From VRUE01 sp963780815 (GTDB lineage: Bacteria > Actinomycetota > Thermoleophilia > Solirubrobacterales > 70-9): a DNA stretch of 64,000 nucleotides. Below, in pieces: positions 26,405 through 34,645 of this stretch (its first letter is position 1; the number at the start of each line of letters is the position of its first letter). Position numbers and translations under genes: made by a program. Location: the NCBI GenBank assembly GCA_963780815.1, contig CAWADG010000004.1, positions 434,001 to 498,000 of the forward strand, read 5' to 3'. The notes under the pieces were generated by a model, which worked only from the letters and a program-made list of their open reading frames with translations, did not search any database and had not been told where the DNA came from.

Positions 26405-27159
26405 GCAAGGCATCAGAGCTCTCCCACCTGTTCCGGGCGCTGAAGGCGCCGGCGGCGGCCCGGGCCCTACCCAAGCTGACCGAGCGCGCTAGAGAGGAGG
26501 AGTGGTCACACGAGCGCTTCTTGGAGGCGGTCCTCTCCACCGAGGTCGCCTCGCGCGAGTCCCACGGCGGGGAGAACCGGATCAAGGCCGCCCGCTTCCC
26601 GGCCCGAAAGACCCTTGAGGAGTTCGACTTCACCTTCCAGCGCTCGGTCAAGCGCCAAGTCATCGAGCACCTGGGGCAACTCGACTTTCTCCATGGCCGC
26701 GAGAACGTGGTGATGCTGGGCCCACCGGGGACCGGCAAGACCCACCTGGCGATCGCGCTCGGGATCCGAGCCTGCCTCGCCGGGCAGCGAGTCGCCTTCG
26801 CCACCGCGACCGAGTGGGTGGCCCGCCTTGGCGAGGCAAAGCGGGCCGGCAACCTCGAGCCCGAGCTGCGCCGCCTGGGATTCGTGCCGCTGATCGTCGT
26901 CGACGAGGTCGGCTACATCCCCTTCGATCCCGAGGCAGCGAACCTGATGTTCAGCCTCATCTCAGCGCGCTATGAGCGAGCCTCGCTGATCGTCACCTCG
27001 AACAAGCCCTTCTCGGCCTGGGGAGAGATCTTCGGAGACGAGGTGACGGCCGCGGCGATGATCGACCGTCTCGTCCACCACGCCGAGATCCTGGCGCTGA
27101 AGGGCGACTCCTTCCGCCTGCGCGACAAGGACCTGGGCTCTCCGCCGCCGCACGACTGA
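26401..27159 (+). CDS. istB: IS21 helper ATPase IstB
   Basis: A 252-aa AAA+ ATPase related to DnaC: Walker A MLGPPGTGKTHLAIALG, Walker B LIVVDEVGYIPFD, and sensor LIVTSNKPFSAWGEIFGD, with MIDRLVHHAEILALKGDSFR at the C-terminus. It assembles on target DNA and stimulates IstA. The ATG overlaps the istA TGA (ATGA), giving translational coupling typical of IS21. Confidence 0.94.
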   Translation: MSKASELSHLFRALKAPAAARALPKLTERAREEEWSHERFLEAVLSTEVASRESHGGENRIKAARFPARKTLEEFDFTFQRSVKRQVIEHLGQLDFLHGRENVVMLGPPGTGKTHLAIALGIRACLAGQRVAFATATEWVARLGEAKRAGNLEPELRRLGFVPLIVVDEVGYIPFDPEAANLMFSLISARYERASLIVTSNKPFSAWGEIFGDEVTAAAMIDRLVHHAEILALKGDSFRLRDKDLGSPPPHD

Positions 27160-27260
27160 TCGCCCCGCCTGCTTCGCTTCGCCCTACGGGCTCCGCTTCG
27201 CAGGCGGGCTATCGACCTTGGAGGGGGGTCAGTTTTCGACCGGCGCAGGGGGGTGAGTTT

Positions 27261-27686
27261 TCAACCGGCCTTGACATCGTTGATCGACTCAGGAAGCCCA
27301 GCGTCCGGCGGTAGGCGCACGGCCAGGCGGGACTGAAGCCCGTTGAGCGAGCGAGCAACCGCCTCGAGTTCGCTCTCGGTTTGCTCGAATTCGCTCTCCA
27401 CCGTCGGTTCATGCTGGCTCCGCATGAACACGAAACGTCGCAGTTCGAGAGCCAAGTGGGCAGCTTCTTGAACTGCCTTGATTGCTTCGTCCACGACCCC
27501 TCGGAGCTCGTGTCGCTCGTTTAGCTGCCGCTCATGGGCGAGCTGGCTGTCCAAGCGATCAGCCTCAGCGTCAAGGAGCCTGCGTGTCCGCCAAACCGAA
27601 ACCCCGCCGGCAATCAAGGCGGAGATGACGATCGCCCCAGCTCCAGCTAGGAGGACCCCATCGGAAACCTGCCCTGGCGACGACAT
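27261..27686 (-). pseudogene. Membrane-anchored coiled-coil gene truncated by IS21 (N-terminal part)
   Basis: Encodes 141 residues. There is one N-terminal membrane helix (LLAGAGAIVISALIAGGVSVW) followed by a charged coiled-coil (LLDAEADRLDSQLAHERQLN, EQTESELEAVARSLNGLQSR). The last codons run into the IS: SINDVKAG ends at a TGA made by the IS terminal TGAAAAC. The likely remainder is at 24883-25079 beyond the IS. The truncated product may still be made. Function unknown; it lies immediately downstream of the integrase gene in the same orientation. Confidence 0.7.
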
Positions 27687-27695
27687 CGAGCAGCA

Positions 27696-28856
27696 TCATG
27701 TCTCGATTCTGACTCGATCGTCCGCTAGGTAGGCGTCCATCCGCTCTCGAACGTCATCGTGGCTGCCGGGGAGCAGGTGCCCGTAGATGTCGAAGGTCGT
27801 CTGAATCTTCGAGTGGCCCATGAACTCCTGGACGGCCTTGGCGTTTGCCCCCGCGTCAATCAGTAGCGAGGCGAAGGTATGCCGGCACTCGTGCAAAGTG
27901 ATTCCGCTTTCGCCCCCCCACGCACGCTTCGCCCGTCCGTCAATGGTCGAGGCGACGAAAGCGTCGACCGCGCTGCGACCAAATACAAGATCGTCGCCCA
28001 AGCGCTCGGTCCTCATTACGTGCTCGTCTAGGTAGTCGCGCAGGATTGCCAACAGCGGGACTCGACGGCGCCCTGAGCGAGACTTCGGCTCGATCGCCCC
28101 TTCGTCCTGGTCCCAACCCCGCTCGACGTGGATCAGGCTTGCCCCGAGGTCGACATCGCGGCAGCGGAGGGCCTGGAGCTCGCCCCTGCGGAGGCCGGCG
28201 TAGAACGCAGTCGCCCACACCGGCCGATCCTCGGGCTCGAGGGCCTCGAGCAGAGCAGCGGCTTCCTCGGCTGATGCGATCCGCTTGGGCCGCGTCGAAG
28301 CCCCCGTGGGAAGGTCAATGCCCTCGGAAGGGTTGAAGGCCAGCTCGTCACGGTCGACGGCGCGGCGGTAAAGCGCCTGGATCGGGTTGAGGACGTTGCT
28401 CACCGTCCCGGCGCCGAGCCCCGAGGCAAAGAGGTCGTCAGCGAGTGCCTGCAAGTCCTGGCGACGCACCTCCCCCACCTTCAATCTCGCCACGGCTGAT
28501 GGCTCGATATGAACCCGGAGAGCTCGCTCATAGGAGCGGATCGTGTTCGGCTTGTAGCGGTCCCGCCCCTTGGGCCGGACGGTCCCCGCCTTCATCCCGT
28601 CCACGAGCTCGCGCAGAGCCGCGCCGAGGGTGCGTGGGTCTTGGCGGCTCGGACGCAGGCTCCCCGCGTTCGCAGCAGCGAGTGCGTCAGCTCGCCAGGA
28701 CTTGGCCTCCGCTTCGCGGCTGAATGTCTTGCGAACCTTTCGCCTCTCCCTCGGCATGTACACCCACGCCTCGTATCCCGCCTTACAGCGGCACCGTCCG
28801 CCTCCATTCAGGGAGGGGCAGCCCTTTGAGTGCCTCTTGACGATCCCGGTTGGCAT
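27696..28856 (-). CDS. Tyrosine-type integrase of the mobile element
   Basis: A 386-aa phage/ICE-type integrase. The N-terminal arm-binding region has a CPSLNGGGRCRC cysteine cluster and a YEAWVYMPRERRKVRKTF strand set. A SAM-like core-binding domain is in ~85-180 (YKPNTIRSYERALRVHIEP). The catalytic domain has Arg (AFYAGLRRGELQAL), Lys in KSRSGRRRVP, His-x-x-Arg (ITLHECRHTFASLL), His (FMGHSKI) and Tyr (TTFDIYGHLLPG). It lies near the left 62-bp repeat, the usual place for an integrase next to its att site, displaced by the IS21 insertion. Confidence 0.93.
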   Translation of the reverse strand: MPTGIVKRHSKGCPSLNGGGRCRCKAGYEAWVYMPRERRKVRKTFSREAEAKSWRADALAAANAGSLRPSRQDPRTLGAALRELVDGMKAGTVRPKGRDRYKPNTIRSYERALRVHIEPSAVARLKVGEVRRQDLQALADDLFASGLGAGTVSNVLNPIQALYRRAVDRDELAFNPSEGIDLPTGASTRPKRIASAEEAAALLEALEPEDRPVWATAFYAGLRRGELQALRCRDVDLGASLIHVERGWDQDEGAIEPKSRSGRRRVPLLAILRDYLDEHVMRTERLGDDLVFGRSAVDAFVASTIDGRAKRAWGGESGITLHECRHTFASLLIDAGANAKAVQEFMGHSKIQTTFDIYGHLLPGSHDDVRERMDAYLADDRVRIET

Positions 28857-28994
28857 CAGCTCAGCCTCCTCGTGTTCGAGGGATCGCGGGGGCGAATAGC
28901 CTTGCCCGTGCAGTCGGCCTGGTGGAAGCTATGCCGGCTGCCACCGGGGCCGGCTGTTCCACCAGCGCGGCCCCACTTTGCATTTGGAGCGAAT

Positions 28995-29726
28995 CTACCG
29001 CCAAAACTGCAGCCAGGCAAATAGTCGGCGAAGCCAGGACCTAAGAGGTCCCGCCCTTTCGATCTCTCCGATCTGCAGAAACTGCCAAATCCGAGCGTCA
29101 TTTCGCCACACCCCGTCATACGCAATGTCGACACTGAATCGACTTGCCTTTGAATTTCGAGCGGCCACCACCAGGCCCATCCTGTATTTCCCTTTTCGTA
29201 GCAATTCCCGATCTCCCGAGGTCCGAAGCTTGTCCGGAAAGCCTGGCCTGACTCGGCCCGGAATAGGGCCCTCTATGACGATTGGTCCATGCGCGACAAC
29301 GAGTTCGAAATGACGCGAGACGTAGGGGGGGATGTTCATCTGGACGCCGCCAACCGCTGACCAGGCGAGGGGCCGAGTCTCCACCTGAAGCGGCTCGTCC
29401 TTTTCGATATCCAGGATTTCCGTTACGAGAACTTCCACACTCAACGCCTGGCCACGCCCCTCGTTCTTGAGGCGAGGCAGCACTCCGTGCCAGGTTTCTG
29501 GCTTGCCCTCTGGCGAATCGGACACAGGAACCCCGGCCATGAAGTCGAGTTTCGAATCCTTGTCCAAGGCCACCTCCAGCTGGGGGCGGCGAACCCAGCT
29601 GAAAAAGAACGGCCCTCCAAGGGCGACGATTACGGCTAGGGCCGTTGCGATCGCAGAGATCCACTCGACCGTCGACGTGGTATCTGTCACTTCTGCGATG
29701 TGGGCGAACAGTCCAAAGGTGAGCAC
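28995..29726 (-). CDS. Membrane-anchored protein of unknown function
   Basis: A 243-aa protein with one membrane helix near the N-terminus (WISAIATALAVIVALGGPFF) and a soluble, beta-rich remainder including RLKNEGRGQALSVEVLVTEI and MGLVVAARNSKASRFSVDIA, which is Ig-like in feel. I do not recognise a family. The GTG at 29726 has no Shine-Dalgarno and an internal GTG before TDTTSTVEW is possible. The upstream region is shared with a divergent small gene and contains a perfect LexA box. Confidence 0.6.
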   Translation of the reverse strand: MLTFGLFAHIAEVTDTTSTVEWISAIATALAVIVALGGPFFFSWVRRPQLEVALDKDSKLDFMAGVPVSDSPEGKPETWHGVLPRLKNEGRGQALSVEVLVTEILDIEKDEPLQVETRPLAWSAVGGVQMNIPPYVSRHFELVVAHGPIVIEGPIPGRVRPGFPDKLRTSGDRELLRKGKYRMGLVVAARNSKASRFSVDIAYDGVWRNDARIWQFLQIGEIERAGPLRSWLRRLFAWLQFWR

Positions 29727-29768
29727 GAGGGAGGAAGTATTCCGTCCGGTTCAGATCGAACATGTGTG

Positions 29769-29782
29769 CGAACATACGTTCG
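29769..29782. promoter_or_regulatory. LexA (SOS) box in the mobile element
   Basis: CGAACATACGTTCG, a perfect CGAAC-N4-GTTCG operator, lies between two divergent genes. Its last base is the first base of the proposed GTG start of the rightward gene, and it is 43 bp from the leftward start. Repressor binding there would block either promoter. Confidence 0.7.
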
Positions 29783-30111
29783 TGGGCAATGCGGGCACCG
29801 CATCGGGCCGGCTTCGAACGGCCCTCAATACCGGTAGCTACGGCCTGGCGGTCAACCTCGCACGTGAGCTGCCCCACGTCGATCTTGCGGACGCGATCCG
29901 GCTCGCCTGCTTGGCCGCCACTAAGGACCCCGACCGGTTCGACGCGATGGCCCTTCGGTGCCTCGTTCGCCTGGCTGAGGAGCGAGGCCTGTTGATCAAC
30001 GAGGCGATATGGGCGCTGCAGAGGTTCCAGGACGCCCGGGAGGGTGTCGACGGCGAAACGGGGCTGATGAAGCTTGCGAAGTCGAAGCCGGGAGACACGC
30101 GGATCGGATAG
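29782..30111 (+). CDS. Small protein of unknown function, probably SOS-controlled
   Basis: About 109 aa from the GTG at 29782. Helical and leucine/alanine-rich: LRTALNTGSYGLAVNLAREL, LADAIRLACLAATKDPDRFD, MALRCLVRLAEERGLLINEA, ending GLMKLAKSKPGDTRIG. No family recognised. The frame stays open further upstream (GTG at 29764 or 29719), but the LexA operator covers that part, so the start at or just after the operator is most plausible, perhaps leaderless. Confidence 0.55.
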   Translation: MGNAGTASGRLRTALNTGSYGLAVNLARELPHVDLADAIRLACLAATKDPDRFDAMALRCLVRLAEERGLLINEAIWALQRFQDAREGVDGETGLMKLAKSKPGDTRIG

Positions 30112-30129
30112 CGTCAGCCTGGTGGCGCG

Positions 30130-30462
30130 ATGCAGGATTTCACGCGAGAGATAACGACCGAAAAGCCGCCAGCGACGCTGCTCACCGAATCCATGTCGGA
30201 ATGGACGGGACAGCTTTCCGATTACAACTACCAGCTGACCACGCAAAGCGAGGCTGGCTTGACTTTCCACAAGCGGTACACGCCCTGGTGGATGGTCTTC
30301 CCAATTGTCTTCCTGTTTCCGATTGGCCTGCTGTTCCTTTTCGTGAAATCCGACGCCACGATCACCGCCACTTTCACTCCAGAAGGCTCCGGTACGCGGG
30401 TGCTTGTTTCCGGCAAGGCGCCGAAGAAGGTCGCCGAAGCATTTGCCGAGATGGAGCTCTAA
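30130..30462 (+). CDS. Small membrane protein of unknown function
   Basis: A 110-aa protein. It has a soluble N-terminus, one or two short membrane passes (WWMVFPIVFLFPIGLLFLFV) in the middle, and a beta-strand C-terminus (ATITATFTPEGSGTRVLVSG) ending KKVAEAFAEMEL. It lies 18 bp after the SOS-linked small gene and is probably co-transcribed. No family recognised. Confidence 0.6.
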   Translation: MQDFTREITTEKPPATLLTESMSEWTGQLSDYNYQLTTQSEAGLTFHKRYTPWWMVFPIVFLFPIGLLFLFVKSDATITATFTPEGSGTRVLVSGKAPKKVAEAFAEMEL

Positions 30463-30591
30463 GAGTTCCCGCCCCCCGGGGCGACCCTGCCAGCGGGACC
30501 TGTTCAGGTGGGCCCAGAGGGGACGGGCTTCCTTCGGCGACAGGAGTGAGCTGCCGGACGAAATTGTGAAAGAACGGGGGCTCCGGCCCCT

Positions 30592-30747
30592 TCACCCGAC
30601 GACGATCTCGGCCTTCCGCCCGCGGTCACGCTCGGTCGGCTTGCGCCAGGTGATCGCCACGGTGTGCCGGTTCTGGCAAACCGGGCAATCAGGTCGGCGC
30701 CCTTGTGGCCGACCCAGTGGCCGTGTGGACCTTCCCCGGCCGTCCAC
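30592..30747 (-). CDS. Possible small CPVC-motif protein
   Basis: A 51-aa frame from a GTG at 30747 (or TTG at 30750). The second half looks protein-like: RRPDCPVCQNRHTVAITWRK then PTERDRGRKAEIVVG. A single CPVC knuckle suggests a half zinc ribbon. The N-terminal part is Gly/Arg-rich and there is no Shine-Dalgarno, so it may be a remnant of a longer zinc-ribbon protein. It lies just downstream of the SnoaL gene on the same strand. Confidence 0.35.
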   Translation of the reverse strand: MDGRGRSTRPLGRPQGRRPDCPVCQNRHTVAITWRKPTERDRGRKAEIVVG

Positions 30748-30752
30748 CAAAC

Positions 30753-31148
30753 TCAGCCCGGTGGAGTCCCGGCGCCTGCCGGGTTGGCGTCTGCCCCCAG
30801 CAGGTAACAGCCGTAGCCCTGTGTGACGATTTGCCCCGTGAAGGTCAGAACCTCGCTCACCAGCACACCCTTCTGGTTGCGGTAGTTGATAACGAGCGTA
30901 TTGACCCCGACGTAGACCCCGAGTACCTCGAAGTGGAGGTCCGGGATGAGCGGCAGCCCCTCACTCCAATAGCGGCGGAGAGCATCCTTCCCGCGAATCA
31001 CTCCGTCGCTTTCGTCAAGCAGCTGCGCGGCCACCGGCGAGGTAAAGACGACGTCGTCGGAGAAGTGGCTGAGCACACGCTCTAGGTCGTGAGCATTCCA
31101 GGCCGCCACCCAACTCTCGCAGAACCCCTGCGCCCAAGCGTGATCCAT
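30753..31148 (-). CDS. SnoaL-like / NTF2-fold protein
   Basis: A 131-aa protein with the SnoaL_2 pattern: FCESWVAAWNAHDLERVLSH, FSDDVVFTSPVAAQ, a GKDALRRYW helix and strands ending with LTFTGQIVTQGYGCYL. This alpha+beta barrel fold includes polyketide cyclases, isomerases and many small-ligand binders. The role here is unknown; it is cargo of the mobile element. The proline-rich tail NPAGAGTPPG is unconserved. Confidence 0.75.
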   Translation of the reverse strand: MDHAWAQGFCESWVAAWNAHDLERVLSHFSDDVVFTSPVAAQLLDESDGVIRGKDALRRYWSEGLPLIPDLHFEVLGVYVGVNTLVINYRNQKGVLVSEVLTFTGQIVTQGYGCYLLGADANPAGAGTPPG

Positions 31149-31203
31149 GTCAGCTCTCTAGCACCTCAGGGACAGTCTATCTTAGGACTCACAACCAATC
31201 CCG

Positions 31204-31950
31204 TCACCGTCGGAGTCGAAGTGATGGGGGTCCGGTGGCAGCACCGTGAAGTTGCGATATGAGAATTTCGCTGCAGTCGAGGTCCGGTGGGGGCGGTGGG
31301 ATGCAGACGGTCGGATAGGCCGGGTCGCAGTTGCCGCCCGAGGGCGGCGGCGGCGCGGCGACGGTTCCGGTTCCGGAGCCGGGGTGCCCCTTGTCGAGAC
31401 ATAGCGTGCTCCAGTTGACGATCCTGCGCTGTGCGGTGGCGAGCGAAATCGTCCCGTTGCAGACCTTGGCGTTGAGGGAGTTCTCCAGGCCGTCCTTGCG
31501 GTATGAGAAGGACGGGCCGTAGTGGGACTCCGGCCAGAGGTTGCGGATGTCGGAAGGCGCTCCGCCGAGCTCGAGAGAGATTAGGTGGTCGAACTCATAC
31601 GCCGACGTGTCGGTGCCCAACCCGTACGCCTTCATCGAGACGAGCTTGAGGGGATCGGTGTAGCTGGTTGGGGGGCGAATGCGGCTCGTGTAGCCGGACC
31701 TGCAGATCGTCTTGCCGATCGTCGTCTGACGCACCGCCGGGTTAAGGGCGCCTGGCGTGCAGTGGCGGTCCTGGACGCCCCCTTTAAGGCTGCACATTGT
31801 CGGAGGAACCGGGCAGGAAACGCCTGTGCGCCAGCTGCAATGGCTAACGACGTATGGCCCGCGGGCGCGGGCTCCCGAGGCTGACGAAGCCAAGAACAGC
31901 AGCGGCAGAATCAGGAAGACGGACAGCAGGGGCAGGCGGAGTGGTCTCAC
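31204..31950 (-). pseudogene. Secreted HNH-like nuclease with Excalibur domain, frameshifted near the C-terminus
   Basis: From GTG 31950 (GGGGAGGTAG upstream) the protein has a signal peptide (LPLLSVFLILPLLFLASSAS). A nuclease-like domain follows, with the core YEFDHLISLELGGAPSDIRN and NLWPESHYG, then a Pro-rich linker. The frame ends at 31204 as a nonsense tail (EILISQLHGAAT...). Shifting by one base near 31261-31264 restores NFTVLPPDPHHFDSDGDGIG, then CES and TAA at 31182: a complete Excalibur calcium-binding motif (DSDGDGIGCE). One inserted base therefore destroys the last domain; the nuclease domain is intact. Confidence 0.75.
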
Positions 31951-32050
31951 GGCACGAAAGCTACCTCCCCTGCTCCCAGCCCGCAAAAGCCGCAATACCT
32001 GCGAGAGTCGGACGAGTCCGACGATCGATTCTCTTCGAGAGGGAGCCCCT

Positions 32051-32686
32051 ATGAAGAACTTGCGTCCCAAGCTGACCTACGCGAATGTGATGGTCACGAT
32101 CCTGGCGTTCGTGGTCCTGAGCGGAGGCGCAGCCTATGCCGCCTCTCAACTCGGGAAGAACAGCGTCGGCGCCAAGCAGCTCAAGAAGAACGCGGTGAGC
32201 ACCGCGAAAGTGAAGAAGGAAGCCATCACTGCCGCCAAAGTCAAGAAAGGCACGTTGACCGGCAAGCAGATCAACCTGGCGAAGCTGGGCACGGTGCCAA
32301 ACGCGACGCACGCCGCCAGCGCAGATTCGATTCCGCAGGCCGAACCGATCCGACTGATCGGAGCGCCTGGGCAGCCCGGGTTCGAAAACGGCGCCAAAAA
32401 TTTCGGCGCAGAAGGTCCAGTGAGCTTTCCGCAGGCCGGCTTCTACAAGGACGCCTTCGGGATCGTCCATCTGGAAGGGCTTGTGAAAAGAGGCAGCTCG
32501 GGGGTCATCTTCACCCTTCCCCCTGGCTATCGTCCCCCAAGCGGCACGCTTCAGGTTTTCGAACAGTTGAAAGAACAGGGCGTGTTTGTTCTCGGAGCGG
32601 CGGCGGGACCATTCCCGGTCGGCGCCGTGGTCGCCTTGAAAGAAAATGCCCTGCTGAGCGGCATCACTTACCGGGCCGGAAGCTGA
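32051..32686 (+). CDS. Secreted protein of a Thermoleophilia-type family
   Basis: A 211-aa protein with GAGAGGGAG before ATG 32051. The N-terminus (LTYANVMVTILAFVVLSGGA, cleavage near AYAAS) is followed by short tandem repeats of the K-x-A-V/L-x-x-x-x-V-K-K type: KNSVGAKQLKKNAVSTAKVK, KEAITAAKVKKGTLTGKQI. The C-terminal half is a beta domain (DAFGIVHLEGLVKRG, VIFTLPPGYRPPSGTLQVF). This architecture is common in Solirubrobacterales genomes and of unknown function, probably a cell-surface or collagen-tail-like protein. Confidence 0.75.
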   Translation: MKNLRPKLTYANVMVTILAFVVLSGGAAYAASQLGKNSVGAKQLKKNAVSTAKVKKEAITAAKVKKGTLTGKQINLAKLGTVPNATHAASADSIPQAEPIRLIGAPGQPGFENGAKNFGAEGPVSFPQAGFYKDAFGIVHLEGLVKRGSSGVIFTLPPGYRPPSGTLQVFEQLKEQGVFVLGAAAGPFPVGAVVALKENALLSGITYRAGS

Positions 32687-33058
32687 GCTGAGGCGCGAGC
32701 GGCCGGCCCGGCGGGTCGGTCGCTTGCGCTGGTCCGGCGACGATTAGAAGCCACTCCTCTGCCGCTAGCCGAGGGTTGCGACCCAGAGTTTGCGTTCCTT
32801 GGCGGTGACTGAGCCAGAGGTCGCTTTGTACTGGACGCTGATGTTGTAGGTGCCGGCCGCGCGGCGAAGACTTCTGATCGACCGGCTACAGCGTTCCGTA
32901 GGCGTAGAGACGGCGGTTCTTCGCAGTAACGGAACCGCTTGCAGATTGGCGACGCGACGCTCTTGCTGTTTCTGTCGATGAAAACCGCAAGTCGAGTCGG
33001 CCCCAGCGGTTTCGAAGGCAGAGTAGACGCGGCTGCGACGTTATGCCAATGAGGTCGC
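32687..33058 (-). pseudogene. Remnants of two related secreted-protein C-termini
   Basis: No intact gene. On the minus strand two separated tails can be read: SGSVTAKNRRLYAYGTL ending with a stop at 32886, and YNISVQYKATSGSVTAKERK then LWVATLG ending near 32766. Both contain GSVTAK-(N/E)-R-(R/K)-L, so they are duplicated copies of one C-terminal motif, without the N-terminal parts. Confidence 0.5.
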
Positions 33059-33943
33059 TTAAGGCGACCGCATTTGGTGTTTCCTGCTCATGGGCATTTG
33101 CTGAGGTTTTAGGTGGCCGCCGCTTTGCATGCCCATCGCCTTCATCGCACGAGCGCCAGCGGGCGAGCCTGGCAGCGTCAGGCCGGGCACCTGGGCCGGC
33201 GCGACGATGATGAGGATCGCGACGGTTCCGAGAAGGGCCGCGATCGCGCGGTTGGTCGCCGTAGGCCAGGGCAGAAGTTTCTCGGCTGCGATGGCGACAG
33301 CTATGAGCGCCATCCAGGCCAGGCTCATCACCCCAAGGGCGAAGAGCGCTGCCATCAGCGCCCAGCAGCAGCCGACACACCAGGTGCCGTGGAGGACCCC
33401 CATCCGAAGAGCCCCGAGCTCACCCTCTCGCCAGTGCTCCATGACAAAGTCAAGCGGACCGCGGCAGCGGCGCAGACAGGCGTCCTTGGCGGGTGTGAGC
33501 TCATACGCGGCCGCCGCCAAGAGAACCGCTGCGGCGAGATAGCGCCCGCCGCTGCTCCACCGCAACGCCCCTATCGAGAGCGACCTGGTCCCGACAAAGA
33601 GCCCGTAGGCGAGCAGGCCAAATGCCGTCCAGACGACCAGGTAGCCACCCACAAACAACGAGCTCGAGACCGTCTGCTCGCCCGCGCCGCGCCCGCGGCG
33701 CCGGCGCTGAACGTAGGAAAAGACCAAGACCATGGGGGTGATCGAGGGCAGCATCATCGCGGCCATCATCACCACCCAGGAGATGACGTAAAAGCCGAGG
33801 GTCCCCGGGTCGGTGCCCGGCCCTGCATCCATCCCAGCCATGCGCTGATCGACCCACAGCCAGGCGAGCAGCGCCAAGCCCATCAGCGCGCCGATCAGGG
33901 CAAATCGAACGCGATCCGGCTGCGGTAGCGAAGCCACGTCCAT
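33059..33943 (-). CDS. DUF2182 integral membrane protein
   Basis: A 294-aa protein with about seven membrane helices. Family landmarks are YVISWVVMMAAMMLPSITPM, GYLVVWTAFGLLAYGL, and the cysteine-containing helix GVLHGTWCVGCCWALMAALF. The C-terminus is Met/His-rich (MKAMGMQSGGHLKPQQMPM), suggestive of metal handling, and the family is annotated as predicted metal-binding. It is divergent from the DUF1326 gene; these two families are frequent neighbours and probably work together. Confidence 0.85.
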   Translation of the reverse strand: MDVASLPQPDRVRFALIGALMGLALLAWLWVDQRMAGMDAGPGTDPGTLGFYVISWVVMMAAMMLPSITPMVLVFSYVQRRRRGRGAGEQTVSSSLFVGGYLVVWTAFGLLAYGLFVGTRSLSIGALRWSSGGRYLAAAVLLAAAAYELTPAKDACLRRCRGPLDFVMEHWREGELGALRMGVLHGTWCVGCCWALMAALFALGVMSLAWMALIAVAIAAEKLLPWPTATNRAIAALLGTVAILIIVAPAQVPGLTLPGSPAGARAMKAMGMQSGGHLKPQQMPMSRKHQMRSP

Positions 33944-34027
33944 TGCCAGGTGACTATATGTCGGTTAGGGTCGCTCTCACAACGGCTTGGCCCCTGACGG
34001 AGGCCCGGCACGAAGAAGGAGACCCGG

Positions 34028-34645
34028 ATGACGGACTGGCGCCTCGAGGGGCCCTACATGAAGAACTGCAATTGCGACCCCGGCTGCCCCTGCGATTTCA
34101 ACGCCAACCCAACCCATGGCAACTGCGAGGGAATGGCGGCGATGATCGTCGAGAAGGGCAACTTCGGCGATGTCTCCCTGGATGGCGCGAAGTGGGCGCT
34201 GAAGTACTCATGGCCAGGAGCTCTGCATGAAGGTCATGGAACCGGTCAGCCGATCCTCGATGCTCGAATGTCGGCCGAGCAGACCGAGGCAATCGGTGCC
34301 ATCCTCTCGGGCCAAAACGGCGGCACCTTCTACGGCATCCTCGCCGAGATCATCGACACCTTCCACGACCCGGTGGTTGCCGACATTGACATTGACATCG
34401 ACGTCGAGGGCCGCCACGCGCGCTGCGTGGTCGACGGCGTGCTGGAGACCTCCACCGAGCCGATCCAATCGATGGGCGAGGAGCCCGAGGCGTACTCGAT
34501 CCAGGTGAAGATCCCCGGCGGCTTTGAGTATGACGAGGCCGAGATCGCGATGGCGAAGGTGATCAAAGGATCGGGTGAGATGAGCTTCGATCTCGAAAAC
34601 AGCCACAGCTCACTCGCGCAGGTAGCTCGCCACCCGGGCAATTAG
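34028..34645 (+). CDS. DUF1326 domain protein
   Basis: A 205-aa protein with AAGGAG before the ATG at 34028. The N-terminal cysteine cluster MKNCNCDPGCPCDFNANPTH is diagnostic of DUF1326. It continues with a VDGVLETSTEPIQSMGEEPE beta domain and ends SHSSLAQVARHPGN. The cysteines could bind a metal ion. Paired with the divergent DUF2182 membrane protein; function unproven. Confidence 0.87.
   Translation: MTDWRLEGPYMKNCNCDPGCPCDFNANPTHGNCEGMAAMIVEKGNFGDVSLDGAKWALKYSWPGALHEGHGTGQPILDARMSAEQTEAIGAILSGQNGGTFYGILAEIIDTFHDPVVADIDIDIDVEGRHARCVVDGVLETSTEPIQSMGEEPEAYSIQVKIPGGFEYDEAEIAMAKVIKGSGEMSFDLENSHSSLAQVARHPGN

Larger units (their letters stand above)
25080..27263 (+). mobile_element. IS21-family insertion sequence
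   Basis: About 2.18 kb with 5'-TG...CA-3' ends. Both ends carry two tandem GAAAACTGACCCC-like repeats in inverted orientation: left TGAATACTGACCCCC then GAAAACTGACCCC, right the complement of GAAAACTGACCCCCC then TGAAAACTCACCCCC. Such multiple terminal repeats are typical of IS21. It contains istA and istB in overlapping frames and a hairpin (CGCCTGC...GCAGGCG) after istB at 27169-27209. No clean target duplication is visible. The right end supplies the TGA stop of the gene it interrupts. Confidence 0.9.

Noticed and set aside
25043..26413. 456-aa minus-strand open frame in IS21
   Set aside because: It is the antisense shadow of istA, whose DDE motifs are in the plus frame.
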